Below, piece by piece: positions 48,993-57,241 of a DNA stretch of 64,000 nucleotides. Location of the stretch: positions 5,506,001-5,570,000 of the forward strand of contig NZ_FNSY01000001.1 in NCBI RefSeq assembly GCF_900105515.1. The letters run 5' to 3'. Made by a program: the position numbers and the translations under genes. The DNA is from Streptomyces sp. 2131.1 (lineage in GTDB: Bacteria; Actinomycetota; Actinomycetes; Streptomycetales; Streptomycetaceae). Each line of letters begins with the position of its first letter. Position 1 is the stretch's first letter. Below the pieces are notes generated by a model, which was given only the letters and a program-made list of their open reading frames with translations, searched no databases and was not told the DNA's origin.

Positions 48993-50264
48993 TCAGACCG
49001 TGGCGGGTCGGGCCGGATCGGCGGCGACGGGTCCGGCGGGCGCCGGGATGGTGGCGGAGAGGTCGTGCGCCTGCGCCACGGTGGGCGGCGGGCTCACGGC
49101 CGCGATGGCCTGGGTGACGACCCCCGCGGGCTCGGCCGGGGCCGCGTCCTCGGAGCCGGGCGCCACATCGCCGTGGCCGACGGGCTTGCGGCGCGAGAGC
49201 ATCCAGATCGCCCCCGAACCGGCGATCAGCAGCGCCGCGACGACCACGACGCCCCAGGTGCCCTGCTTGGTCAGGAACTCCGCCCCCGCGCCGACCAGAC
49301 CGGCCGCCGGCAGGGTCAGGCCCCACGCGACGAACATCCGGGTGGCGGTGGACCAGCGGACCACACCCCCGGAGCGGCCGAGGCCCGCGCCCATCACGGC
49401 CCCGGAGCAGGACTGGGTGGTGGAGAGGGAGAAGCCGAGGTGCGAGGAGGCCAGGATGACCGTGGCCGCGCTGGTCTGGGCGGCGAAGCCCTGCGGGGGC
49501 TTCAGCTCCGTCAGGCCGCTGCCCATGGTGCGGATGATGCGCCAGCCGCCGAGGTACGTGCCGAGCGCGATGGCCAGACCGGCGCTGACGATGACCCACA
49601 CCGGCGGGTTGGAGCCGGGGGAGAGGACGCCGCCGGTGACCAGGGCGAGCGTGATGATGCCCATCGTCTTCTGCGCGTCGTTGGTGCCGTGGGCGAGCGA
49701 GACGAGCCCGGCCGAGGCGATCTGGCCGGCCCGGTAGCCCTTGGCGGTGGCCTTCTCCTGGGCGTCGTTCCGGACCTTCCCGCCGATCCGGTACGTGAGC
49801 CGGGTGGCCAGGAGCGCGGCCACGCCGGCCACGATCGGGGCGGCGACGGCGGGCAGCAGCACCTTGGTGACGACGGTGCCCCCGTTGACCGACGACCAGC
49901 CGGCGGACATCACCGCGGCGCCGATGAGGCCGCCGAACAGTGCGTGGGAGGAGCTGGACGGGAGCCCGACCAGCCAGGTCAGAAGATTCCACAGGATGGC
50001 GCCGACGAGCGCCGCGAAGATGACCTCGGTTCTGAGGCCGTCCTCATTGACGATCCCGCCGGAGATCGTCTTCGCGACCTCCACGGACAGGAACGCGCCG
50101 ACCAGATTGAGAACGGCGGACATCGCGACCGCCGTCTTGGGTTTGAGGGCGCCGGTCGAGATGGTCGTGGCCATCGCGTTGGCGGTGTCGTGGAAACCGT
50201 TCGTGAAATCGAACACTAGAGCTGTCACGATCACTATCGCGAGCAGCAGCGTGATGTGTTCCAT
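48993..50264 (-). CDS. pit: low-affinity inorganic phosphate transporter (PiT family)
   Basis: A 423-residue membrane permease with about ten helices. The two PiT signature repeats are seen as FDFTNGFHDTANAMATTIS and SLAHGTNDAQKTMGIITLAL. It imports (metal-)phosphate with protons. The C-terminal about 70 residues are a Pro/Ala-rich cytoplasmic tail. A PHO-box-like direct repeat lies 48-70 bases upstream of the ATG, so PhoP control is expected, as I remember for the S. coelicolor counterpart (PitH2). Confidence 0.94.
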   Translation of the reverse strand: MEHITLLLAIVIVTALVFDFTNGFHDTANAMATTISTGALKPKTAVAMSAVLNLVGAFLSVEVAKTISGGIVNEDGLRTEVIFAALVGAILWNLLTWLVGLPSSSSHALFGGLIGAAVMSAGWSSVNGGTVVTKVLLPAVAAPIVAGVAALLATRLTYRIGGKVRNDAQEKATAKGYRAGQIASAGLVSLAHGTNDAQKTMGIITLALVTGGVLSPGSNPPVWVIVSAGLAIALGTYLGGWRIIRTMGSGLTELKPPQGFAAQTSAATVILASSHLGFSLSTTQSCSGAVMGAGLGRSGGVVRWSTATRMFVAWGLTLPAAGLVGAGAEFLTKQGTWGVVVVAALLIAGSGAIWMLSRRKPVGHGDVAPGSEDAAPAEPAGVVTQAIAAVSPPPTVAQAHDLSATIPAPAGPVAADPARPATV

Positions 50265-50300
50265 TTACCCAGGCAATCGTTCGACGTCATTGGCACGTGG

Positions 50301-50333
50301 AACGTAGGCAACTTGAGTGAACAGAAGATGAAC
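50301..50333 (-). promoter_or_regulatory. PHO box (PhoP-binding direct repeats)
   Basis: On the minus strand the 11-base units GTTCATCTTCT (50333-50323) and GTTCACTCAAG (50322-50312) are adjacent and match the Streptomyces PHO unit GTTCACC. A weaker third unit, TTGCCTACGTT, follows (50311-50301). It lies between pit and the divergent aldolase gene. Confidence 0.7.
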
Positions 50334-50396
50334 TGAGCGGGGCGTTGCGGTGACCCCCGCCGCGGCGCCCGGGCGGGGCCCGGAAAGGATCTTCGA

Positions 50397-51053
50397 ATGA
50401 GTGACGGACAGCACGAGGTCATCGCCCGGGGATGGCGGGCGCTCGTCGCCACGGCCCGCCGGACGGCGGCCGAGGGCCTGGTCGTCGGAACCTCCGGAAA
50501 CGTCTCGCTGCGCATAGGCGACACGGTGCTCGTCACACCCAGCGGAGTGCCGTACGAACGGCTCCGCCCCGAGGACCTGACCGGCGTCGATCCGGAAGGC
50601 AACCAGATCCTCGGCACCCTGGCCCCCACCAGCGAACTTCCCCTTCACCTCGCCGTCTACCGGAACACGGGCGCGACCGCCGTGGTACACACCCACGCGG
50701 TCCACGCCACCGCCGTCTCCACGCTCGTCACCGAGGTCCCCCCGGTCCACTACGCCGCCGCGATCCTGGGCGGCACCGTCCGGGTCGCCCCCTACGCCAG
50801 ATACGGCACCCCCGAACTGGCGGCGAACATGCTCGCCGCCCTCCGTGACCGCACCGGCTGCCTGCTCGCCAACCACGGCACCGTCACCTGCGGCGCCACC
50901 CTCGACGAGGCGTACGACCGCACCGCCCAGCTCGAATGGCTCTGCCATGTATGGCTCACCGCCAGCTCCGTCCCCGGCCGCACCCCGGCCCTGCTGTCGG
51001 AGGCCCAGCTGGGTGACGTGGGGGAGGCCCTCAAGGGATACGGGCAGCGCTGA
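50397..51053 (+). CDS. class II aldolase (FucA/AraD-like)
   Basis: A 218-residue zinc aldolase/epimerase-fold protein. Seen: LVVGTSGNVSLR (phosphate-binding loop), SELPLHLAVYRN (catalytic Glu), zinc histidines in VVHTHAVHATAVS, and LLANHGTVTCGATLDEAYDRT with the third His. Length and motifs fit L-fuculose-1-phosphate aldolase or L-ribulose-5-phosphate epimerase relatives; salvage of 5-deoxyribose-type by-products is another possibility. Substrate undetermined. Confidence 0.88.
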   Translation: MSDGQHEVIARGWRALVATARRTAAEGLVVGTSGNVSLRIGDTVLVTPSGVPYERLRPEDLTGVDPEGNQILGTLAPTSELPLHLAVYRNTGATAVVHTHAVHATAVSTLVTEVPPVHYAAAILGGTVRVAPYARYGTPELAANMLAALRDRTGCLLANHGTVTCGATLDEAYDRTAQLEWLCHVWLTASSVPGRTPALLSEAQLGDVGEALKGYGQR

Positions 51054-51113
51054 GTCGCCACCGGACGGCCCTGCCCACTGGCATCGCGCCGCCCCGACCC
51101 CGACACTGGTGGT

Positions 51114-52241
51114 GTGCGCCCGGTTACAGCGACGGCAGCGGCCGTCACCACACTCATCGGCGCCGGTGCGGCAGCCGTCGCGGCCGGCCGGTTCGCCGGC
51201 GACGTCGCCCTGAAGACGCCGCCCGGACGTCCGCTCCCCGCCGACCGCGAACTCACCGTCCACGCCACGGCCGCCGGGCAGATCACCCTGACCCGGTCCC
51301 TGACCTCGCTGCGCCCCGGCACCTACGGGCTCAGCGGCAAGGGCGTCCACGCCGTCGTCGGCCCCGTGCTCGACAAGGCCCACCAGGCCGCCGACACCGT
51401 CGTACGCCGCCTCGAACGCGTCGACCTCGGCATCCTGACGCCCGGCGACAAGGTCCGACTGACGCCCCAGGTGTTCAGCGGCGACCCCGGCAGCGCGCTC
51501 GGCCTCGCCTTCCGCGAGGTGGAGATCCCCGGCGAACTCGGCACGCTGCCCGCCTGGCTCGTCCCGGCACCCCGCCCCACCTGGGTCATCACCGTCCACG
51601 GCATCGGAGCCACCCGTGAGCACCCACTGAACGTCCTCGGCTTCCTGCACGGCCAGCAACTGCCCGTGCTCGACCTCGCCTACCGCGGCGACCCGGGCGC
51701 CCCCCGCTCCCCGGACGGGCTCGGCCACCTCGGCGAGTCCGAGTGGCGCGACCTGGACGCCGCCATCCGCTTCGCCGTCCGCGGCGGCGCCGAGCAGGTC
51801 ATCCTGTACGGCTGGTCCACCGGCGCCTCGATGGCCCTGCACGCCTGCGCCGGCTCCGCCTTCCGCGACCGGATCTCCGGCCTCGTCCTCGACTCCCCGG
51901 TGCTGGACTGGAACGACACCCTGCGCGGCCTGGCCGCCGCCCGCGGCGTCCCCGCCGCGCTGCTGCCGCTGGCCGTGCGCGCCGCCCAGGGCCAGACCGG
52001 GCTGCACGGCACGGGGCTCCTGGAGACCTCGCTGCCGGCGACCCTGCACGTGCCGACGCTGATCTTCCACGGCCCCGACGACACGCTGGCGCCCTGGGTG
52101 CACTCCCGCCGGCTCGCCGCGACCCGCCCCGACACGGTCTCCCTGCACACCGTGGACCGGGCTCCGCATGCGGCGATGTGGAACGCCGACCCGGCCCACT
52201 ACGAGGAGACCCTGCGACGCTTCCTCACGCCCCTGATGTGA
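51114..52241 (+). CDS. alpha/beta hydrolase with N-terminal membrane anchor
   Basis: A 375-residue protein. It has a short hydrophobic N-terminus (AVTTLIGAGAAAVAAGRFAG) that may be a signal or anchor, a 130-residue extra domain, then an alpha/beta hydrolase with oxyanion HGIGATREH, nucleophile elbow GWSTGAS, acid FHGPDDTLAPW and catalytic His in VDRAPHAAMWN. Intact triad, substrate unknown. GTG 51114 opens 60 bases after the aldolase stop. Confidence 0.85.
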   Translation: MRPVTATAAAVTTLIGAGAAAVAAGRFAGDVALKTPPGRPLPADRELTVHATAAGQITLTRSLTSLRPGTYGLSGKGVHAVVGPVLDKAHQAADTVVRRLERVDLGILTPGDKVRLTPQVFSGDPGSALGLAFREVEIPGELGTLPAWLVPAPRPTWVITVHGIGATREHPLNVLGFLHGQQLPVLDLAYRGDPGAPRSPDGLGHLGESEWRDLDAAIRFAVRGGAEQVILYGWSTGASMALHACAGSAFRDRISGLVLDSPVLDWNDTLRGLAAARGVPAALLPLAVRAAQGQTGLHGTGLLETSLPATLHVPTLIFHGPDDTLAPWVHSRRLAATRPDTVSLHTVDRAPHAAMWNADPAHYEETLRRFLTPLM

Positions 52242-52351
52242 GGTGATGCGCCGGTTCGGCCGATTGGTCCCCGCCGGTGCGGAGGCCCGCGAACACCGGT
52301 GAGACGGGTTCCGTTTGGGCTTTCGGGCCGACAGGGGCAAGACTGCTCCCC

Positions 52352-53734
52352 GTGACGTCCCGTACCCCGCGCGACTCCAGGCTGCGACTTGTCCGCCCGC
52401 GACCCCTCACCACCGCTCGCAAGGCCGTGGCCACCCGGCACACCAGGCCCGCGCCGCGGCCCCCGGAGGGCACCCCGCCCCGGGCGGAACTGGCCCGCCA
52501 GGCCCGGAAGGTGCTCGCCGAGGCCGTCCGGATCGCCCGTTGGGCGGCCGACGCGGCAACCCCCGGAAGCCCCCCACTCGCCGCCCGGGCCCTGGAACAC
52601 GCGGCCGCCGCGCTGGAGCTCTCACCGGCGCAGGTGCGCGCCGGCTGGGACCGCGCCCGCCTCGCCGGCCTGGTCGAACTCCACGGCGACACCGCACGGC
52701 CTGGCTGGAGGCTGCGCGCCTGGGACCGGGACGACTCCGCGGTGCTCCGCGGCTGGGTCGCCCTCTTCGACGCCTGGTCGCTCGCCCACCCCGCGCCCCC
52801 GGGCATCGAGTCCACCGCCGTCGCCGAGGCCGTCGAGGCCGTCCCCCAGGTCCTCTCGCTGCTCCAGCTCTCGGCGGGCCCCGTCACCGTCCCCGCGCTG
52901 CTCGACCTCCTCGGCCAGCGCGTCGCGGAACTCCACGAGGAGCGCTGCGAGGTGCCGTACGGCCCCGAGCCGCTGCCCGCCCCCGCCGAACCGGCGTCCA
53001 CCCACGCGCCGGAGCTCGTCGCGCTCCTGCTGGACTGGGCCCTGGAGGGCCTGGCCGCCGTCGGCGCGCTCACCCTCGGCACCGGCCAGGCCACCCTGAC
53101 GCCCCTCGGCAACTGGGCGGTCTGGGTCAAGCTGGAACAGATCTGCGTCGCCGCCCAGAGCCCGGCCGGCAACATCGAGCAGGCCGCCGCCGACATGCTC
53201 CTCGGCTGCGCCCGCCTCACCCCCGGCCCCGCCCGCGCCGAGTACCGCGCCTGGCTGGCCGCCCGGCCCGTCGGCAGCGCCGTCGCCGAACTGCTCGACG
53301 TCGCCCGGGGCGAGGACGCCCTGCTGCGCGGCCTCGCCTTCGAGGCCCTGCGCGTCGTCGGCGCCCCCGCGGAGCCCGAGGTCCGGTCCGTCGTCACCGA
53401 CCCGTCGCTGCGCCCGTACGCGCTGCTCTGGCTCGCGGAGTACGACGGCAAGGACCCCGAGGACGCCCAGGAGGTCCTCAGCCGCGAGGAGGCCACCTGG
53501 CTCTGGGTCGACACGGCGGCGGCCGTCGCGGACCACGGCGAGACGGGGCTCCTGGTCCGCCACCTCGACTCGGCCGTCCAGGGCACGGTGCCGGCGCTGC
53601 TGGACGAGGTCCGGGCCGTCGGCCACCCCCGTACGGTCCAGGTCCTGGTCGCCCTGGCGGCGGCCCACCCGGACCCGGCCCTGGCCAAGGCGGTGCGCAA
53701 GGCGGCGTTCCAGGTCCACACGGGCGGCTCGTAA
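52352..53734 (+). CDS. conserved hypothetical protein with helical repeats
   Basis: A 460-residue alpha-helical, Ala/Leu-rich protein without signal peptide or membrane segment. The middle (TVPALLDLLGQRVAELHEE, TLTPLGNWAVWVKLEQ) resembles winged-helix-like modules. The C-terminal half (SAVAELLDVARGEDALLRGLAFEALRVVG...) looks like HEAT-type repeats. GTG 52352 was chosen over 52277 because the preceding 25 residues are unlike coding. I recognise it only as a protein common in Streptomyces. Function unknown. Confidence 0.75.
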   Translation: MTSRTPRDSRLRLVRPRPLTTARKAVATRHTRPAPRPPEGTPPRAELARQARKVLAEAVRIARWAADAATPGSPPLAARALEHAAAALELSPAQVRAGWDRARLAGLVELHGDTARPGWRLRAWDRDDSAVLRGWVALFDAWSLAHPAPPGIESTAVAEAVEAVPQVLSLLQLSAGPVTVPALLDLLGQRVAELHEERCEVPYGPEPLPAPAEPASTHAPELVALLLDWALEGLAAVGALTLGTGQATLTPLGNWAVWVKLEQICVAAQSPAGNIEQAAADMLLGCARLTPGPARAEYRAWLAARPVGSAVAELLDVARGEDALLRGLAFEALRVVGAPAEPEVRSVVTDPSLRPYALLWLAEYDGKDPEDAQEVLSREEATWLWVDTAAAVADHGETGLLVRHLDSAVQGTVPALLDEVRAVGHPRTVQVLVALAAAHPDPALAKAVRKAAFQVHTGGS

Positions 53735-53783
53735 CCGGGGGCTCCACCCCCGTACCCCCGCTCCTCAATCGCCGGAGAGCTTG
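53733..53783. repeat. intergenic copy of the REP-like repeat
   Basis: Between the stops of two convergent genes. Read on the minus strand, CTCCGGCGATTGAGGAGCGG is followed by GGGTACGGGGGTGGAGCCCC, the same element as at 42321-42370. The GGGGGCTCCACCCCC arm pairs to a hairpin and may end transcription from both sides. Confidence 0.75.
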
Positions 53784-53799
53784 ATTTCACTGCCCGCCG

Positions 53800-54690
53800 T
53801 CAGCGGAACGTGTCGCAATCCCCCATGTCCCCGCCCCGGAACCCCGCCGTGAACCACTCCTGCCGCTGCGCCGCCGACCCGTGCGTCCAGGACTCGGGCG
53901 TCACCCGCCCCTGGAACCGCTCCTGGATCCGGTCGTCCCCCACCGACGCCGCCGCGTCCAGCCCGTCGCGGATGTCCGCCCGGGTGACCTCCGTGATCAG
54001 CGGGCGCCCGGTCGACTCGTCGGGCGTGGTGGTCGCGTGGTGCGCCCACACCCCGGCGTAGCAGTCCGCCTGGAGCTCCACCTTCACCGCGTTGCTGTTC
54101 TCGCCGGTCCGCCCGTCCTGGGCGCGGCCCAGGGTCCCCATCTGGTTCTGCACGTGATGCCCGTACTCGTGCGCGACGACGTACGCCTGGGCGAACGGCC
54201 CGCCGCTCGACCCGAACTTCGTGCGCAGCTCGTCGAAGAACCCCAGGTCCAGATAGACCTGCCGGTCGCCGGGGCAGTAGAACGGCCCCACGGCCGAGGT
54301 CGCGGAGCCGCAGGCCGTGCTGATCCGGTCGGTGAACAGCACCGTGCGCGCCGTGGCGTACCGCGCGTCGCGGCGGGCGAACTCCTGGTCCCAGTAGTCC
54401 TGCACGCTGTTGACCACCGCGACGATCCGGCAGTCGCCCTTGGTGTTGGCGTCCCGCCCGGTCCGGCATTCCCGCGAAACCTGCGCCGCCGACGAGGCGG
54501 TCGCCCCCGGGTCGGAGTCGCCCGAGGAGAGGCCGAGCTGATCGGGTCCGACGCCGAAGAGCAGCCCCAGGATCAGCGCGACGACACCGGCGATCCCGCC
54601 GCCCACGGTGGCCCGGCCGCCGGGGATGCGGCTGCCCCGTACGTCCCTGACCTCCGACGTGTCCAGATCGGCGTCGTCGTCGAACTGCAT
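53800..54690 (-). CDS. neutral zinc metallopeptidase (YpfJ family)
   Basis: A 296-residue membrane-anchored protease. It has a short acidic N-terminus MQFDDDADLDTSEVRDVRG (typical opening), a Gly-rich stretch and a membrane helix (GIAGVVALILGLLFGVG), then the extracytoplasmic domain with zinc site VVAHEYGHHVQNQMG (HEXXH) and downstream ELQADCYAGVWA (third ligand Glu). The C-terminal DCDTFR is standard. ATG 54690 with GGAGGG upstream is preferred over 54708. Targets unknown. Confidence 0.9.
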   Translation of the reverse strand: MQFDDDADLDTSEVRDVRGSRIPGGRATVGGGIAGVVALILGLLFGVGPDQLGLSSGDSDPGATASSAAQVSRECRTGRDANTKGDCRIVAVVNSVQDYWDQEFARRDARYATARTVLFTDRISTACGSATSAVGPFYCPGDRQVYLDLGFFDELRTKFGSSGGPFAQAYVVAHEYGHHVQNQMGTLGRAQDGRTGENSNAVKVELQADCYAGVWAHHATTTPDESTGRPLITEVTRADIRDGLDAAASVGDDRIQERFQGRVTPESWTHGSAAQRQEWFTAGFRGGDMGDCDTFR

Positions 54691-54824
54691 CGCACCACCC
54701 TCCGCCACGAACGGTTACCGTCTGTTCCGTACGCCGAGTATCCGGCAGTCGGTCCGGGCATGCCTGCCTTCGCGCAGCGGGGGAGTGACGTGGAGCACGC
54801 GGAAAAGTCGGTGGACACCGCCAG

Positions 54825-54870
54825 TAGACTGGTTTCCATGGCAGTCCTCCTTGTGCGTGTGCGTGAGTAA
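54825..54870 (+). promoter_or_regulatory. leaderless 10-codon micro-ORF ahead of the ABC-F gene
   Basis: TAGACT (54825-54830) is followed after 7 bases by ATG, opening MAVLLVRVRE and TAA (54838-54870). The geometry fits a leaderless transcript starting on the A of this ATG. CCTCC inside the micro-ORF could pair with the GGAG before the ABC-F GTG, so it may be an attenuating leader peptide that answers ribosome stalling. Confidence 0.45.
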
Positions 54871-54933
54871 CGGCGTCGAGTCGTCACCGCCTGCCGTTCC
54901 TCCGCCGTCCATTCCGCCCTGGAGTACCTCCCC

Positions 54934-56532
54934 GTGATCACCGCCTCCGGCATCGAGCTGCGCGCCGGCGCCCGTCTGCTCATCGAATCCGCCAGCTTCC
55001 GCATCGCCAAGGGCGACCGCATCGGCCTCGTCGGCCGCAACGGAGCGGGCAAGACCACCCTCACCAAGTGCCTCGCGGGCGAGGGAACCCCCGCCGCCGG
55101 CACCATCACCCGCTCCGGCGAGGTGGGCTACCTCCCGCAGGACCCGCGCACCGGCGACCTCGACGTCCTGGCCAGGGACCGGGTCCTGTCCGCCCGCGGT
55201 CTCGACGAGATCCTGCGCAAGATGCGGGAGAACGAGGACCGGATGGCGAACGGCAAGGGCGCCACCCGCGAGAAGGCGATGAAGAAGTACGAGCGCCTGG
55301 AGACGGAGTTCCTGACCAAGGGCGGGTACGCCGCCGAGGCCGAGGCCGCCACCATCGCCGCCGCGCTCAGCCTGCCCGACCGGGTGCTCGGCCAGCCGCT
55401 GCACACTCTCTCCGGCGGTCAGCGCCGCCGCGTCGAGCTGGCCCGCATCCTCTTCTCGGACGCCGACACGCTGCTCCTCGACGAGCCCACCAACCACCTC
55501 GACGCGGACTCCATCGTCTGGCTGCGCGACTACCTGAAGACCTACCGCGGCGGCTTCGTCGTGATCTCCCACGACGTCGAGCTCGTCGAGACGGTCGTCA
55601 ACAAGGTCTTCTACCTCGACGCCAACCGCTCCCAGATCGACGTCTACAACATGGGCTGGAAGCTCTACCAGCAGCAGCGCGAGGCCGACGAGAAGCGCCG
55701 CAAGCGCGAGCGCCAGAACGCCGAGAAGAAGGCCGCGGCCCTCAACGCCCAGGCCGACAAGATGCGCGCCAAGGCCACCAAGACCGTCGCCGCGCAGAAC
55801 ATGGCCAAGCGCGCCGACCGGCTGCTGTCCGGCCTCGACGAGACCCGGGTCGCCGACAAGGTCGCCAAGCTGCGCTTCCCGGACCCCTCGCCGTGCGGCA
55901 AGACGCCCCTGATGGCGGAGGGGCTGTCCAAGTCCTACGGCTCGCTGGAGATCTTCACCGACGTCGACCTCGCGATCGACAAGGGCTCCCGCGTCGTCAT
56001 CCTCGGCCTCAACGGCGCCGGCAAGACGACGCTGCTGCGGCTCCTCGGCGGCGCCGAGCAGCCCGACACCGGCCAGGTCGTCGAGGGCCACGGCCTCAAG
56101 CTCGGCTACTACGCCCAGGAGCACGAGACCCTGGACCCCGACCGCACGGTCCTGGAGAACATGCGCTCCGCCGCGCCCGACCTGGACCTCGTGGCCGTCC
56201 GCAAGACGCTCGGCTCGTTCCTGTTCTCCGGGGACGACGTGGACAAGCCCGCCGGGGTGCTCTCCGGCGGTGAGAAGACCCGTCTCGCCCTCGCGACGCT
56301 GGTCGTCTCCTCCGCCAACGTGCTCCTGCTCGACGAGCCCACCAACAACCTCGACCCGGCCAGCCGCGAGGAGATCCTCGGCGCGCTGCGTACGTACAAG
56401 GGCGCCGTCGTCCTCGTCACGCACGACGAGGGCGCGGTGGAGGCCCTGCAGCCGGAGCGGATCATCCTGCTCCCGGACGGCATCGAGGACCTGTGGGGCG
56501 CGGACTACCGGGACCTGGTCGCGCTGGCCTGA
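54934..56532 (+). CDS. ABC-F family ATPase (ribosome-associated)
   Basis: A 532-residue soluble protein with two nucleotide-binding domains and no membrane part. It has Walker A GRNGAGKTT and GLNGAGKTT, signature TLSGGQRRR and VLSGGEKTRL, and Walker B LLLDEPTNHLD and LLLDEPTNNLD. Between them lies a charged interdomain linker rich in Lys/Arg (READEKRRKRERQNAEKKAAALNAQ, residues about 250-300) that reaches the ribosomal E site in this family. It could be a translation factor or antibiotic-resistance protein; the linker length does not settle which. GTG 54934 follows GGAG. Confidence 0.92.
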   Translation: MITASGIELRAGARLLIESASFRIAKGDRIGLVGRNGAGKTTLTKCLAGEGTPAAGTITRSGEVGYLPQDPRTGDLDVLARDRVLSARGLDEILRKMRENEDRMANGKGATREKAMKKYERLETEFLTKGGYAAEAEAATIAAALSLPDRVLGQPLHTLSGGQRRRVELARILFSDADTLLLDEPTNHLDADSIVWLRDYLKTYRGGFVVISHDVELVETVVNKVFYLDANRSQIDVYNMGWKLYQQQREADEKRRKRERQNAEKKAAALNAQADKMRAKATKTVAAQNMAKRADRLLSGLDETRVADKVAKLRFPDPSPCGKTPLMAEGLSKSYGSLEIFTDVDLAIDKGSRVVILGLNGAGKTTLLRLLGGAEQPDTGQVVEGHGLKLGYYAQEHETLDPDRTVLENMRSAAPDLDLVAVRKTLGSFLFSGDDVDKPAGVLSGGEKTRLALATLVVSSANVLLLDEPTNNLDPASREEILGALRTYKGAVVLVTHDEGAVEALQPERIILLPDGIEDLWGADYRDLVALA

Positions 56533-56873
56533 TCCCCGGAGCGGATCATTCCGGTCCCCTCGACTGGATCATTCGGCCTACCCGAGATCCTTCATCTGCG
56601 TGAGTACGTCTCGTACCTCGGCGCGGCGCCCGGCAGATAGCTGCCGGGCGCACCCATTTCGGCCACCGTTCCCTAGTGGGCTCTGACCTGGACGTTCCCT
56701 CCGGAGTGGCCGCCGGGCACCCCGTACGAGCTGGTGGAACGAGGCATTCCGGTCGCACCGGCGCACTCCCGGGGCGCGAATCCGGTCGCAGAGACCTTGC
56801 CGAATGGGTGGCCAGGAAGCGCCCGAGGGGTGATCATGAGAGTCCAGAGCGCACTTCCCATGAGGAGGCACGG
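56533..56873. promoter_or_regulatory. region between the ABC-F gene and gbn
   Basis: A 341-base stretch without a convincing gene. It holds a perfect 11-bp stem (GCGCCCGGCAG at 56626-56636, CTGCCGGGCGC at 56641-56651, 4-base loop), the terminator of the ABC-F gene. It also holds five GATC sites, three of them GATCAT (56544, 56567, 56832), the sequence I recall as the binding motif of Gbn. No certain promoter was identified. Confidence 0.5.
56626..56651 (+). terminator. terminator of the ABC-F gene
   Basis: Perfect 11-bp GC-rich stem with loop ATAG, 94 bases beyond the ABC-F stop. No T-run. Confidence 0.6.
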
Positions 56874-57095
56874 GTGGCCGAGACTCTGAAGAAGGGCAGC
56901 CGGGTGACCGGCGCCGCGCGTGACAAGCTCGCGGCAGACCTGAAGAAGAAGTACGACTCCGGTGCGAGCATCCGGGCGCTGGCCGAGGAAACGGGCCGCT
57001 CCTACGGATTCGTCCACCGGATGCTCAGCGAATCCGGAGTGACGCTCCGCGGACGCGGCGGCGCCACACGAGGCAAGAAGGCCGCGACGGCCTGA
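56874..57095 (+). CDS. gbn: Gbn-like GATC-binding nucleoid-associated protein
   Basis: A 73-residue basic helix-turn-helix protein (VAETLKKGSRVTGAARDKLA ... SGASIRALAEETGRSYGFVHRMLSESGVTLRGRGG). The ASIRALAEETGRSYGFVHRML block is the recognition helix region, and the tail (RGKKAATA) is cationic. It matches SCO1839, described as Gbn, a small protein binding GATC sites that affects sporulation and antibiotic production. GAGGAGG precedes the GTG at 56874. Several GATC sites lie upstream, suggesting self-control. Confidence 0.88.
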   Translation: MAETLKKGSRVTGAARDKLAADLKKKYDSGASIRALAEETGRSYGFVHRMLSESGVTLRGRGGATRGKKAATA

Positions 57096-57241
57096 CGGCC
57101 GACAGCGGACCGGGGCGCGTCAGGGCCCCGGGGGTTCCCGGTTCCGGGTGCGGCCACCCGGTCGACCGCAGGGTCGATCCGGTGGTTACTGTTCAGTCAC
57201 TTAGCTTCATGTGCTGACTGCACCCGATCCGGAGGCTCCGT

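Noticed and set aside
53735..53799. simple terminator only
   Set aside because: The hairpin may terminate, but the whole segment matches the repeat inside cobB, so it is called a repeat.
54715..56424. 569-residue minus-strand frame
   Set aside because: Antisense to the ABC-F gene, whose Walker and signature motifs show the plus strand is coding.
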